This document shows positions 45,983-54,705 of a DNA stretch of 64,000 bases, piece by piece. The notes under the pieces were generated by a model. It was not told the DNA's origin and did not search any database. It saw nothing but the letters and a program-made list of their open reading frames with translations. The stretch is from IMG/VR virus record IMGVR_UViG_3300037852_000186, positions 35,975 to 99,974 of that record. One strand, given 5' to 3'. This stretch comes from a virus. Numbering within the stretch: the first letter of the stretch is position 1; every line of letters begins with the position of its first letter. Made by a program: the position numbers and the translations under genes.

Positions 45983-46105
45983 TCACCAAAAAACGTCAAT
46001 GCCTTTTGGTTTACCGCGATCGAAGGTATCTATAGAGATGCTTAATTCCGTAGATACTTCTGGCTCAATTACTTCTTCTGCTCCGTTCCAATTCTGTTCA
46101 TTCAT
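45983..46105 (-). CDS. 40-aa acidic protein
   Basis: ATG 46105 is preceded by GAGGAT. The product (MNEQNWNGAEEVIEPEVSTELSISIDTFDRGKPKGIDVFW) is short and acidic. It overlaps nothing and fills the gap between the next gene and the helicase repeats. Confidence 0.5.
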   Translation of the reverse strand: MNEQNWNGAEEVIEPEVSTELSISIDTFDRGKPKGIDVFW

Positions 46106-46170
46106 ATCTAATCCTCAATATTGTCAGCGGCTTGTACACATAATCATCGTACAGTCACTTTTGAGTTGCT

Positions 46171-46319
46171 GAAACCTCCAGAACCTTTGAAACCTTCTAC
46201 TCCAACACTCAACTTTCATTTCTTCTAGACTAAATAGAAAATGTTTCATTTGTTTCAGAGGTTTCACGCTTGCAGCGTGTCCAGACAAAGACTGCAACCT
46301 ATGCAACCTTTTGCACCCT
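46171..46319. repeat. 9-bp repeat clusters (right group)
   Basis: Three further clusters with exact 9-bp spacing: 46171-46197 (GAAACCTCC, AGAACCTTT, GAAACCTTC), 46240-46266 (AATGTTTCA, TTTGTTTCA, GAGGTTTCA) and 46293-46319 (TGCAACCTA, TGCAACCTT, TTGCACCCT). They run from the last codons of the helicase gene into the noncoding spacer. With the left group they make a candidate replication origin. Confidence 0.6.
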
Positions 46320-48761
46320 CCACATGTTGCCGCTAGCTTGGTGAAACGGCCCAAGGATCTGCCAGCTACCCATGACGTACCCTCTATGCTTGGACAACCA
46401 GCTACCTAGCGCCGTCTGTTTGCCGCGTTCCGTCTCGCTGCGGCCTAGTGGGAAGCCCTCAATCCGCTCGGCGATCCCTACCAACTCGCGCGCAAAGAAG
46501 CCGCTATCGATCCTTGTCTCCGCTTCTTTGGCCCAAGTCTCGACAAACATTCGGCCTGCCAGCTCCGCGCCGCTCTCGGCGGACAAGTCGTCTCTGTCGC
46601 CGAGAAAGCCCTTCAACCCAAGCGCCCTAGTCACTCCATTCAGTTTTCGGCAAAACGCTTCGTAGCTGCCTAGCATTGGCCCTCCCTCGTCGCCTTTGCC
46701 GGCGACGCTGCCATATCTGGCAATTGTTATTAGTGCGTTTACCAACTCCACCCTCCTCTGCGCGGCGTACTCAACAATCGTCTGGTGCTTGAACGTGCTC
46801 CGCTGCTCTGGCCTTTCGCATTTCGCGTCCAGCCGCACGCGCAAGCTCCGGCGCATTTGCTCGCGCGATAGCATTGGGTTATTGAGACTACAGCCAAACG
46901 CGGCGCGCACTTGGTAGCGCACCATCAAATGCGTTGCCATCTGCCGGTCCTCCCAGAAGTCGTCTGTCAGCAGATTTTTCAGCGGCACGTACTCCAGCTT
47001 CTCCGCGTTATCGATCAGCACCACGTCCGGATCTCTCGCCATTGCCGCAGTAATCCTCTTGCGCCATTCCTCGTCGTCCTCGCACGGCGGTATATCGACA
47101 ATCACCATGCCTGCCAGCCGCGCTAGCAGCCGCATTAACAGCGTTTTACCAGTGCCTGGCGTCGGCGCCTCAAACCGAAACATCGGCGTCGGCCCATTGA
47201 TCGTCATTCGCAAGATGGGCAACATGGCGAAAATGATCGCATGCGTTTTGTCCACTTCGCTGACGAAAGGGAAGTCGCATATAAGATCGTCTATGACTCC
47301 TAGCGCCTCCTGTGCGTCATCCAAACTCGGCTCCATTTCTCCTCCGGTAAAAACGAATTTCGGCCACGGCAAGTAACAGACGCCAGTAGCGCTATCGAAG
47401 CCCTCTGCGCCGATTGTGCGGCCGTCTGCCGCAATAACCGGCGTCTCTGTCAACCGTTGCAGTACCGGCAGCGTCGATCCGCTCAATATAAGGTTCGCCA
47501 GTAGCGCGTCATTCGGCTGCGTCGGCACGTGCGTGCCGGAAAGGTTTTTGACGAAAGCGATCCGCCCTACCAGCCAATGTCGCAGCAGCCCTTCATTCGC
47601 CACCCGCGCTCGCGCGCGGCCAAAGATGTCGCGGTCCACAATCGTCAATCCTTGCGCGGCTTGAAACAAACTCGGTGGGTTGTTGCACTGTTTGATCGCG
47701 TCCGTCACCCTTTCGGTTTGTACGTGCAAGTCGTGAATCGCGATATCGACCGGCACCCTGAACTGCGCCGGCGTCTCGTTGGCGTCCAGCCGGCGCGCGC
47801 CGCCGTGAATGAAATCGACGACGCGCTGCTCGGTCCAACCGGCCTCTACCAGATCGGCAATGTCATACCCTTCTGGCCAGTGCGGGTCTGGCGCCACGAT
47901 CATAGGCGCCGCTGTTCTTAGAATGTCCGCTATCGCCAGTGCGGCGTCCTTGCAGCTCGTGTCGTTGTCTGGCCAGATATAAATAGTGCCGCCGCGTTCA
48001 AGCAGCGGCTTCCAGTCCGTGTGGTTTTTGCTGACGCGGTTATCGCCGCCTGGCCACGTAGTGATCAGCCAATCTGGCAGCACCTTCTCTGCGGCATGCA
48101 CGCACTTCTCGCCAGACACAATCAGCACTGGCGCGCCGTTCTTGCTGCGAAATGTCTCCAAGTTGTACAGCGGCCTTGGCGACGGTAAGTCGCGCCAGCG
48201 CCATTCGCGGCGTCCGCTGCTATGCTGGCAATAAGCCAGCGGCATTATGTCTTTGCCTTTGCCTGGTACGTCGAAGCGCATTCGGTACATCAGCGCCTGC
48301 CCGTCGGCGTCCAGGTACAGCCACCCGACAAAGCCCTCTGGCGACGGCTCCACGGCACCCGCAGGCACGCCCAGCGGCAACGCCTCGCACAGCACGCCGT
48401 GTGGCACCGGCACAACCGGTGTCCAGGCGTCCTTGGCGGATCGCGGCCTCGGCGCCACTATGCTCAGCATGCGGCCCAGCTCTAGCGCCGCTTCGCCCAT
48501 GCGGATACCGCGTTGCCGTGCTAGCAGAGAGATAAGCCCGCGCCCCCCCTTCTCTGGCGAAGCGAAGTCCACCCAAATTCCTGTCCGCCGATTGATCTTA
48601 AATGACTTGCCGGCGTCACCGTTAATATTGCCGCAGCAATATTCGTCGCCCTCCCAATGTCCGCCCGGTAGAAACCGCTCAAATAAATCGGTTCGCGCAA
48701 GTGCCGCAGCGTCAACTTGTGCGTAAAAATCCGACCAGTCTTGCTGGCTTGCTTGGCTCAC
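46299..48761 (-). CDS. TOPRIM-containing replicative helicase-primase
   Basis: An 820-aa protein starting at GTG 48761. Residues ~40-75 carry a Cys-rich/primase-type start (YCCGNINGDAGKSFKINRRTG). A TOPRIM core follows (VLIVSGEKC, Glu218; IWPDNDTS, Asp265/267). The C-terminal half is a P-loop helicase of the DUF927-like type (Walker A at ~532-541, APTPGTGKT; Walker B DVVLIDNAEKL). It probably primes and unwinds at the nearby repeat region. Confidence 0.85.
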   Translation of the reverse strand: MSQASQQDWSDFYAQVDAAALARTDLFERFLPGGHWEGDEYCCGNINGDAGKSFKINRRTGIWVDFASPEKGGRGLISLLARQRGIRMGEAALELGRMLSIVAPRPRSAKDAWTPVVPVPHGVLCEALPLGVPAGAVEPSPEGFVGWLYLDADGQALMYRMRFDVPGKGKDIMPLAYCQHSSGRREWRWRDLPSPRPLYNLETFRSKNGAPVLIVSGEKCVHAAEKVLPDWLITTWPGGDNRVSKNHTDWKPLLERGGTIYIWPDNDTSCKDAALAIADILRTAAPMIVAPDPHWPEGYDIADLVEAGWTEQRVVDFIHGGARRLDANETPAQFRVPVDIAIHDLHVQTERVTDAIKQCNNPPSLFQAAQGLTIVDRDIFGRARARVANEGLLRHWLVGRIAFVKNLSGTHVPTQPNDALLANLILSGSTLPVLQRLTETPVIAADGRTIGAEGFDSATGVCYLPWPKFVFTGGEMEPSLDDAQEALGVIDDLICDFPFVSEVDKTHAIIFAMLPILRMTINGPTPMFRFEAPTPGTGKTLLMRLLARLAGMVIVDIPPCEDDEEWRKRITAAMARDPDVVLIDNAEKLEYVPLKNLLTDDFWEDRQMATHLMVRYQVRAAFGCSLNNPMLSREQMRRSLRVRLDAKCERPEQRSTFKHQTIVEYAAQRRVELVNALITIARYGSVAGKGDEGGPMLGSYEAFCRKLNGVTRALGLKGFLGDRDDLSAESGAELAGRMFVETWAKEAETRIDSGFFARELVGIAERIEGFPLGRSETERGKQTALGSWLSKHRGYVMGSWQILGPFHQASGNMWRVQKVA

Positions 48762-48783
48762 AACTCACCCGCCCTTTTTCGAG

Positions 48784-49218
48784 TTAGCTTTGAGAGTATT
48801 TAAGAGCTTTGGTTAAAATTTTGTGGACAATGCTGGTGGCCATTCGGCGGTCGCCGGCCAACCAGACGGGGATTCTGTGTTTGACGCTCCACGCGATTAG
48901 GCTGCCCACAGCGCTGTGCGGATGAACGTCGGAGTGAGGCGGAGGGATAAGTAGATCGGGGAAGTTCGCTTCAATAACAATCGCAGGATAGGGAAACTTG
49001 GCCAATCGTTCTAATTCAAGTTCAAAGTTTTCGCGGTTCTGCCCGATGCAACCATATAAGTCCACTAAGGACTTACGTTCCACGGCTACGACTTCTGTTA
49101 GATTTTCGAGAGAGTAATCCGCCGTGGCTAAACGCTGGACCCGTGCGTTAGGCATTGGCAGGGGTAGTTTTTCGCGATCATCGACCAAAATTACCGGGGT
49201 AACTTCTTCACTTTTCAT
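48784..49218 (-). CDS. ERCC4-domain nuclease
   Basis: 144 aa: ILVDDREKLPLP, LATADYSLENL, VAVERKSLVDLYGCIGQNRENFELELERL show the ERCC4 nuclease core (D-D-R-E-K and E-R-K-S). ATG 49218 is chosen. These small nucleases cut branched or flap DNA and are common in phage recombination operons. Confidence 0.85.
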   Translation of the reverse strand: MKSEEVTPVILVDDREKLPLPMPNARVQRLATADYSLENLTEVVAVERKSLVDLYGCIGQNRENFELELERLAKFPYPAIVIEANFPDLLIPPPHSDVHPHSAVGSLIAWSVKHRIPVWLAGDRRMATSIVHKILTKALKYSQS

Positions 49219-49234
49219 AACCCAAACCCAATCC

Positions 49235-50899
49235 TCAAGCCGCAATCATTTTTCCCAATCTTGTCCACCGCTGCGCTGCCCGGTGCCGTGCCACTTGCGC
49301 GTCTAGCGCCCGTCGCGATCCGATACACATGCACACTTCACGAGCACGCGAAATCGCGGTGTAAGTAAGCTGGGCATCCGCGAGATATTGCGCCGACCCT
49401 GAGCCGTCCATTACGACGATAGTCGCAGGGAACTCGGAGCCTTGGGCTTTGTGGACGGTCAGCGCATACGCCAGCTCAATATTAAAATCCGATCGCTTTG
49501 CCTCAATTTCTCTTTCTGGTGTTTCAAACTGGATCGTTAGTTTGTCTACCGTCGCTTCCAGCACTGTGCCTACGTCCCCGTTCATAACGTCCAATTCATA
49601 GTTGTTGGAGTGCTGTATCACTCGGTCCCCGGTCCACGGCATTGCGTAGTTCTGCGCCTCGGGATTTAGCTGCGCGCGCAGCGCAACATTCAGCGCCTTA
49701 ACCGACAGCAGCCCCTTGTCGCGCAGCGGTGCTAGCACCATAATTTCTTTCTGCGTCAGTCCGTACTTTTCCGGCAGCCGTTTAGTCGCAAATTCAACGA
49801 TCATTTGCTGTGTTTCTTCTGGCTTTTCGCTGCCGAGAAAGTAGAAGTCAAGCGCGGCCTGGTTATCGACGATAACTCGTTTCTCGAAGCGGATAGCGCT
49901 ACAGTTGCGCGCAATCAGCAACTTTGGGTCTTGGCGTTTGAGTTGGGTCAACTCGACGTTCGGCACAGCGCCGCTCGCCAGCAAGTCGCGCAATACGGCT
50001 CCAGGGCCGACGCTCGGCAACTGAAAGGGATCGCCAACCAAAATTAGGCGCGTCCACGGCGCCAGCGCCTCCAACAGGTCGGCGAATAGGCGCACGTCCA
50101 ACATGCTCGCCTCGTCGCAGATCACTAAGTCGGTATCGAGTGGGTGCTTGCGGTTATGCCGAAATCGAAAGCCGCCGCTATGCGCCGCTGGTGCGTCCCT
50201 CCATTCACTCGATTGCTCGTGAATGACGCCGAGCATGCGGTGTACGGTTGTAGCTTCCAAGCCGCTCAGCTCTTCGATCCTTTTGGCGCCTTTGCCGGTT
50301 GGGCAACATAAAAGAGTGTTTTCGTTTTCGGCGATTCGTCTAATTACGTGGGTTTTGCCAGTGCCTGGACTGCCTAGTAATAAAAAGATGTTTGTTCGCT
50401 GAATAACGCCTAGTGCTTCCCTCTGATCGGACCACAGCCCTTGACTGTCCATGCCTTCGGATTTTGGCACTTCACGTTGATACATAGCCTGCGTCTGTTC
50501 AGCGATTACCCTTTCAGCCTGAGTGGTCCGTGTCCGCGAAATTAGTCCATTCTCTTCAATAAAATCGTCGTCATTTAGCGGTAAAGAAGTAGGCAGCGGC
50601 ATTTGTAGACACGCGCCCAGCTCGCCGCCGAAATCGACCGTCGGCAAGCAAGTATTGCCGTGCTGCTCGGCTTCGCCTAGTACGTGCCAAGCGCCGGCGT
50701 TCAGGCGCTCGGGTGAGCCCTTGCCTACGCCGAGCGCCGCCGCCACAAGGTCCGCCCGCCGAAAGCCGACGCCGCGCACGCGCGCTAGCGCATATGGCGC
50801 GGAGCGCCATTCTTCTTTGGGGAATTGCTGCCATACACGTTCGCATAATGTCGATCCAAAACCGTCAACGTCTCGCAGTTCGAACGTCGCTTTTTTCAC
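49235..50899 (-). CDS. RecD-like superfamily 1 helicase
   Basis: 554 aa from GTG 50899, which overlaps the upstream stop (GTGA). The N-terminal part has helix-hairpin-helix-type segments (VDGFGSTLCERV, VRGVGFRRADLV) as in RecD2. Then Walker A (LLGSPGTGKTHV), Walker B (LVICDEASMLD), and the C-terminal LTVHKAQGSEF and YTAISRAR motifs of SF1 helicases. It acts in 5'-3' unwinding during recombination or replication. It could also serve conjugation, as the relaxase lacks its own helicase. Confidence 0.88.
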   Translation of the reverse strand: MKKATFELRDVDGFGSTLCERVWQQFPKEEWRSAPYALARVRGVGFRRADLVAAALGVGKGSPERLNAGAWHVLGEAEQHGNTCLPTVDFGGELGACLQMPLPTSLPLNDDDFIEENGLISRTRTTQAERVIAEQTQAMYQREVPKSEGMDSQGLWSDQREALGVIQRTNIFLLLGSPGTGKTHVIRRIAENENTLLCCPTGKGAKRIEELSGLEATTVHRMLGVIHEQSSEWRDAPAAHSGGFRFRHNRKHPLDTDLVICDEASMLDVRLFADLLEALAPWTRLILVGDPFQLPSVGPGAVLRDLLASGAVPNVELTQLKRQDPKLLIARNCSAIRFEKRVIVDNQAALDFYFLGSEKPEETQQMIVEFATKRLPEKYGLTQKEIMVLAPLRDKGLLSVKALNVALRAQLNPEAQNYAMPWTGDRVIQHSNNYELDVMNGDVGTVLEATVDKLTIQFETPEREIEAKRSDFNIELAYALTVHKAQGSEFPATIVVMDGSGSAQYLADAQLTYTAISRAREVCMCIGSRRALDAQVARHRAAQRWTRLGKMIAA

Positions 50900-51147
50900 T
50901 GGGTAACTTCCGGCGTCTCTTCGGCGATAATGGCGCGTAGGTGATTGCACGCGGCGATTAGTTCGTTGGCGTGCTCGATAAAGGCTTCGAGGTAATTGTC
51001 GGCTTTATTGTTTTCGCTTCTGCGCCACGAAACATTGAGAAATGCCAACTCGTGTTGGATATTACGCAGATGTTTAGAGTCGCCGAGAAACTCACAGTTA
51101 TAGGTGAGTTCTTCCAACCATTTGAAAGCGTCTGTTCCGGTTGCCAT
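50896..51147 (-). CDS. Helical hypothetical protein (83 aa)
   Basis: ATG 51147 has AAGGAGAC upstream. The protein is helical (TDAFKWLEELTYNCEFLGDSKHLRNIQHELAFLNVSWRR..ANELIAACNHLRAII). It is co-translated with the RecD-like helicase, so it may bind it. Confidence 0.65.
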   Translation of the reverse strand: MATGTDAFKWLEELTYNCEFLGDSKHLRNIQHELAFLNVSWRRSENNKADNYLEAFIEHANELIAACNHLRAIIAEETPEVTQ

Positions 51148-51169
51148 GTGTGTCTCCTTGGTGTGTGCG

Positions 51170-51844
51170 TTAAAACGCCAGATGTTCTTCGTGCGCACAT
51201 GCGCAGCCATGCTCGGACCGCTTGTGCCAGTGCTTGCCTTGGCTGCATTCACCGCATGTGTCCACCGACCCGTTGGCGCTGGGTTTGACGAATCTCACCA
51301 CGTCCTCTGCCTTCATTGGCTCCATGCCAGCAAAACCGACGCGGGGAAAAATAGAGACATTCTTGCCGTCATATTTCATGCAAGTGACGCAGTCGCAGGC
51401 GCCACGCTTGTGCGTATATTTGGCGATCCGGAGTGATTGCCCCTCTTTCAGCTTGTCTGCCGGATCTGGATGATCGACTTGAATCCACCAGTAAGTGCCC
51501 TGGATATCTTCGGGTTCAAGGTCAATTGACTCCTCGTCACCGCCAGCAAAACCGCCGCGCGTATACATCACTTTCACTCGCTTCAGGCCGCCAGGGGTAA
51601 AGTTCAAATTGTCCAGAATCTTCTTTCCGACATACCGGGGATCGAGTAGATACCATTCGAGATTCCACATCTCGTCGCCGTTCTGCGTTGTGCGCCGCGC
51701 AGGGTCGCCAGCAGAATCGAGCATCGGCCCTCCTGCTGCATCATGCAGGAAGGCGTCCACTTGCAATTTGGCCGGATAGCGTCCAATCGGGATGAGTGAG
51801 AAGTCCTGAGATTCCTGTACTTGTTTTAGGTTTACCGTTGGCAT
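51170..51844 (-). CDS. DUF669-like ssDNA-binding protein with zinc tail
   Basis: 224 aa. The core (DFSLIPIGRYPAKLQVDAF, MWNLEWYLLDPRYVGKKILDNLNF, GTYWWIQVDH) is that of phage DUF669-type proteins that pair with RecT/exonuclease systems. A C-terminal Cys/His cluster (CDCVTC, CGECSQGKHWH, CACAHEEH) is an extra metal site. Confidence 0.75.
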   Translation of the reverse strand: MPTVNLKQVQESQDFSLIPIGRYPAKLQVDAFLHDAAGGPMLDSAGDPARRTTQNGDEMWNLEWYLLDPRYVGKKILDNLNFTPGGLKRVKVMYTRGGFAGGDEESIDLEPEDIQGTYWWIQVDHPDPADKLKEGQSLRIAKYTHKRGACDCVTCMKYDGKNVSIFPRVGFAGMEPMKAEDVVRFVKPSANGSVDTCGECSQGKHWHKRSEHGCACAHEEHLAF

Positions 51845-51845
51845 C

Positions 51846-52904
51846 TTATTTTTTCCCTCTGTTTAATATGCGTGTTACAGTTTTTACTTGGTCGATACTC
51901 AGGTCTTCTTTGCTGGCAACTCCTTGCTGGCCGAGCAACACGTTGATGCGCGCCGGTGGCGAGCGGTCGATTAGCTTGTCGAGTTCGGCGCGCAGGGCTG
52001 TCTCATTGTCCAACACGGCGCCGCTAGCGGTAGTAGCCGCTTCAGTTGCCGACATAACAGCATCCATCTCTTCGCCGTCATCGACGCGAGTCTCTAGGGT
52101 AGGATTATTGGCGGGAGGCCGATTCCCCGCCCCGTCAGCATTTCCGGCATTCTGCCCTTCGTCCTTCGAGGCGCTCGACGGTTCATCCCTCAGCACCTTC
52201 TCAGCTTCTCTAACTGGGGGTTTATCGCTTGCGCGAGACGCAGTGCTAGCACTCGCCCCAGCGTCTTTAGCTCCAGTGTCGGCAACGGAACTTGTTGGTC
52301 CGGCAATTTGAGTTTGCGGTGTTATGTCAATCGCGCTGTGTTCGATGCGCTCGATATCGTCCGGGTCATACGCTGCAATGCCAAAGGCAAGGCGAATTCC
52401 CTGATCGCGTGCCTTCATATAAAGCTGATGAATCGGCATGCTTTGCCAGACATCCGTGTCGCGTTTCCATTCTTTCATTTCCGCACGATAGACGGTTGGA
52501 TACGTGCGGCCTTTGACATGAGTCTTGGTCGTCATCGCCGTAACGACGCCATCCTTATTGGAGTGGTATTCAATTTCTTGACCGTCAAAGTTTTCATCTC
52601 GATTGGCAATCTTAGACCAGCCATCCACTTGAATGCCGACCTGCATGAGTCCGGTTTTCTTGTTGATGTAGGCGTAGCATTCCCGTGCCAGCGGATTGAG
52701 ATCGTATTGCCGCGCAAACGACATCAGCATGAGCAACTGTGCGTTGCTGGCCGCACCGCCTTGAAAGCATTGCGTCCGAATAGTCGCGATCAGATCGTCC
52801 GGTTCTAGGCCGAATCGGTCGCTTAATGCTGCGACCAATTTGCCAAATGGTTGAATTTGCTGCGGTTTGTTGGTGTCTGTGACTACTTTGAGTGTTGTGT
52901 CCAT
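51846..52904 (-). CDS. RecT/Bet-family recombinase
   Basis: 352 aa. The Bet/RecT core is clear: F-G-L-x-P-D-D-L-I-A-T-I-R-x-Q-C-F, QLLMLMSFARQYDLNPLARECYAY, QVGIQVDGWSKIANR, KARDQGIRLAFGIAAYDPDDIER. A long acidic/Ala-rich linker (residues ~190-300) precedes a small C-terminal helical domain. It anneals single strands together with the exonuclease at 53192 and the DUF669-like protein. Confidence 0.88.
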   Translation of the reverse strand: MDTTLKVVTDTNKPQQIQPFGKLVAALSDRFGLEPDDLIATIRTQCFQGGAASNAQLLMLMSFARQYDLNPLARECYAYINKKTGLMQVGIQVDGWSKIANRDENFDGQEIEYHSNKDGVVTAMTTKTHVKGRTYPTVYRAEMKEWKRDTDVWQSMPIHQLYMKARDQGIRLAFGIAAYDPDDIERIEHSAIDITPQTQIAGPTSSVADTGAKDAGASASTASRASDKPPVREAEKVLRDEPSSASKDEGQNAGNADGAGNRPPANNPTLETRVDDGEEMDAVMSATEAATTASGAVLDNETALRAELDKLIDRSPPARINVLLGQQGVASKEDLSIDQVKTVTRILNRGKK

Positions 52905-52976
52905 AGCATTTTGTTGTCGTGCGAGAGAAGGTTTGTCCGCTAGAAAATTGTGACGATGAAGTAAACATACGACTTC

Positions 52977-53005
52977 TTGACAGACATGTCAAGAGACGTT
53001 AGAAT
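52977..53005 (+). promoter_or_regulatory. Leaderless promoter with a CTTGACA inverted-repeat operator
   Basis: TTGACA (52977-52982), a 17-bp spacer, TAGAAT (53000-53005), seven bases to ATG 53013. CTTGACA-GACA-TGTCAAG is a perfect 7-bp inverted repeat covering the -35, a likely repressor site. Confidence 0.7.
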
Positions 53006-53012
53006 TTCTGAC

Positions 53013-53192
53013 ATGAGAAAGAAACGCGCCCCAGCATCCAAATCCGCCGTGCTGTATCTACGATTACCTTTGGACACTATGAGTAAATTGCAACGTCAAG
53101 CTCAAGCAGAAGACCGGCGTCTAACTGATGTCGCGCGCAGATTTGTTGAAGTGGGACTCGACAACTCGCCGATATCTAAGGGTCCAAGCTGA
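53013..53192 (+). CDS. Small ribbon-helix-helix-like DNA-binding protein
   Basis: 59 aa: MRKKRAPASKSAVLYLRLPLDTMSKLQRQAQAEDRRLTDVARRFVEVGL. The strand YLRLP and the two helices resemble CopG/Arc-type repressors. ATG 53013 fits the leaderless promoter. It may bind the inverted repeat just upstream and control itself and the divergent RecT operon. Confidence 0.75.
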   Translation: MRKKRAPASKSAVLYLRLPLDTMSKLQRQAQAEDRRLTDVARRFVEVGLDNSPISKGPS

Positions 53193-53878
53193 TGCCCACC
53201 AGTATTTACCGCCTCAAGTCCGGCAAACGTGTGCCAGGTGTGACCACAATATTGAAGCGCTGGAAGGAATCGGAAGCGCTGATGGCGTGGAATTACAACA
53301 AAGGATACGAAGACGCAGAAGCGGGTTTGCCGCCGGATCGATTTGGACGCGTCAAGGAAGCGGGTGGAATCGGCACATATACGCACGCCCTCGCGGAATG
53401 GCATTTGAAGGGCGAGATAGGCCCCGAGCCGGACCCCGCGCAAATTATCTCCGCTGCTTACTTGAATATTGAGAATATTGCTCGTGGTCGTAATGGCTAT
53501 ACGGAGTTTCTTAATTGGAAGGACCAGACTAATTTGTTTATTATCTCACACGAACATCCCTTGATCAGTGAGCGGTATTCCTATGGAGGCACGCCCGACG
53601 GTTTATCCGAACGCAACAATAAAATCGGATTGATGGACTGGAAGACTTCGGGGCGATTGTATGCTGACTTTCTGTTGCAGCTTGCTGGTTATTGGATATT
53701 GCACGAAGAGACGTTCCCCGATCAGCCAATTGAAGATGGCGTTCATATCGTTCGGTTCGCTAAAGATTATGGCGATTTTTCGCATTATTATTTCGACAAT
53801 CTTGACCGAGAGAAGCGTCAGTTCCTTCGCCTGCGCGAAGCTTACGAAGACGATAGATTGATCAAAGCGAGGGTGTGA
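53192..53878 (+). CDS. PD-(D/E)XK exonuclease (Cas4/RecB-like)
   Basis: 228 aa. RVPGVTTILKRWKES is the conserved entry of these nucleases. Catalysis uses GTYTHALAEWHLKGE (His), YGGTPDGL (Asp) and IGLMDWKTSGRLYADFLLQLAGYW (D-x-K and the Q-x-x-x-Y motif). It would produce 3' tails for RecT. The start overlaps the upstream stop (TGATG). Confidence 0.85.
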   Translation: MPTSIYRLKSGKRVPGVTTILKRWKESEALMAWNYNKGYEDAEAGLPPDRFGRVKEAGGIGTYTHALAEWHLKGEIGPEPDPAQIISAAYLNIENIARGRNGYTEFLNWKDQTNLFIISHEHPLISERYSYGGTPDGLSERNNKIGLMDWKTSGRLYADFLLQLAGYWILHEETFPDQPIEDGVHIVRFAKDYGDFSHYYFDNLDREKRQFLRLREAYEDDRLIKARV

Positions 53879-54033
53879 CGCCCCCGGACGCACAGCAACA
53901 GCCGCCCCCTCTCGCCCTTGACGAGCAGCCTCGTAACACCCCTTATTTCAGTCGCGGAGCAGGAAAGTCGGAAATCTTTATCCGGCTACAGCCGAAGTCG
54001 TTTTATTATTCAGGGTGTCATTGCAGAGATTAA
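53875..54033 (+). CDS. 52-aa hypothetical protein
   Basis: GTG 53875 overlaps the exonuclease stop (GTGA). A Pro/Gln-rich start (PPDAQQQPPPLALDEQP) precedes KSEIFIRLQPKSFYYSGCHCRD. It may be a partner of the exonuclease; no family is recognised. Confidence 0.5.
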   Translation: MTPPDAQQQPPPLALDEQPRNTPYFSRGAGKSEIFIRLQPKSFYYSGCHCRD

Positions 54034-54125
54034 TGCAGCGGCGCGGCCGGAATCTGGATGACGCGATAGTGTCCATTTCTTCAAATCCTGAAATTTCGTG
54101 GCTAGGCGAACATTCTCGTGTCTGA
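54033..54125 (+). CDS. Possible 30-aa peptide
   Basis: ATG 54033 overlaps the stop of the 52-aa gene (TAATG). The peptide reads MQRRGRNLDDAIVSISSN. It ends three bases before the convergent GIY-YIG gene. Support is the overlap alone. Confidence 0.3.
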   Translation: MQRRGRNLDDAIVSISSNPEISWLGEHSRV

Positions 54126-54127
54126 GC

Positions 54128-54598
54128 CTAGCGATCTTCGTGACTAAGTCTCCGGGCGTGTTTTTTACCTTCTCGGCTATATTTGTCGTGTACAGCGAGC
54201 GCCTCGCCGGCCCATCGCGTTACAGCACGGTTGCGAGAAGGCTTGAGATGATCGATGAGATGTTGTTCAAAGAGGGCTTCGCTGCTGGCGCGGCATGCCC
54301 AGATGGCGATTGTGTCACCGGAATGGATGGCGTCTGTTGTAATTGCCTCGTGCTGTGGAGAGCAGGGACGGGCAATACCAGAACCCGCCTTCCCAACGTA
54401 GAGAACCGCGCCATCGCGTATCCATGCGTACACTGCTGGTTTGCGCCACGCGATCATCTTGGCGCCAGAAATTATAACGGACGGGCGTCCTAACAGCGTA
54501 TTGATGTATTCGATTGCAGATTCGATTTGCTCGGCGCGGTTGAGCCGTATGCGCTTCGCATTTTGGTCTAACGCTAGGGTTAGCTGCTTCTTTCGCAT
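54128..54598 (-). CDS. GIY-YIG nuclease-like protein
   Basis: 156 aa. KPAVYAWIRDGAVLYVGKAGSGIARP is the GIY-YIG core with A-V-Y and L-Y-V-G-K-A; the later ASSEALFEQHLIDHLKPSRNR supplies the Glu and Asn. It may be a homing endonuclease or a phage host-takeover nuclease. Just right of it is the attachment site. Confidence 0.8.
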   Translation of the reverse strand: MRKKQLTLALDQNAKRIRLNRAEQIESAIEYINTLLGRPSVIISGAKMIAWRKPAVYAWIRDGAVLYVGKAGSGIARPCSPQHEAITTDAIHSGDTIAIWACRASSEALFEQHLIDHLKPSRNRAVTRWAGEALAVHDKYSREGKKHARRLSHEDR

Positions 54599-54705
54599 CA
54601 GCGGCCGCCCGAAATGTTCGGATGTGGTTCAGATGGCCAGTTAGGCCAGTCCGGTAGGGTAGGGCGGTTAGGCGGGGAATGCTGTGATATTATTGAACTT
54701 TTGTT

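Noticed and set aside
45666-46319. CRISPR array
   Set aside because: The repeats are 9 bp and directly tandem without unique spacers, and no cas gene is present.
46448-48726. Several plus-strand frames of 60-160 aa inside the helicase gene
   Set aside because: They are antisense shadows of a GC-rich coding region with conserved helicase and TOPRIM motifs on the minus strand.
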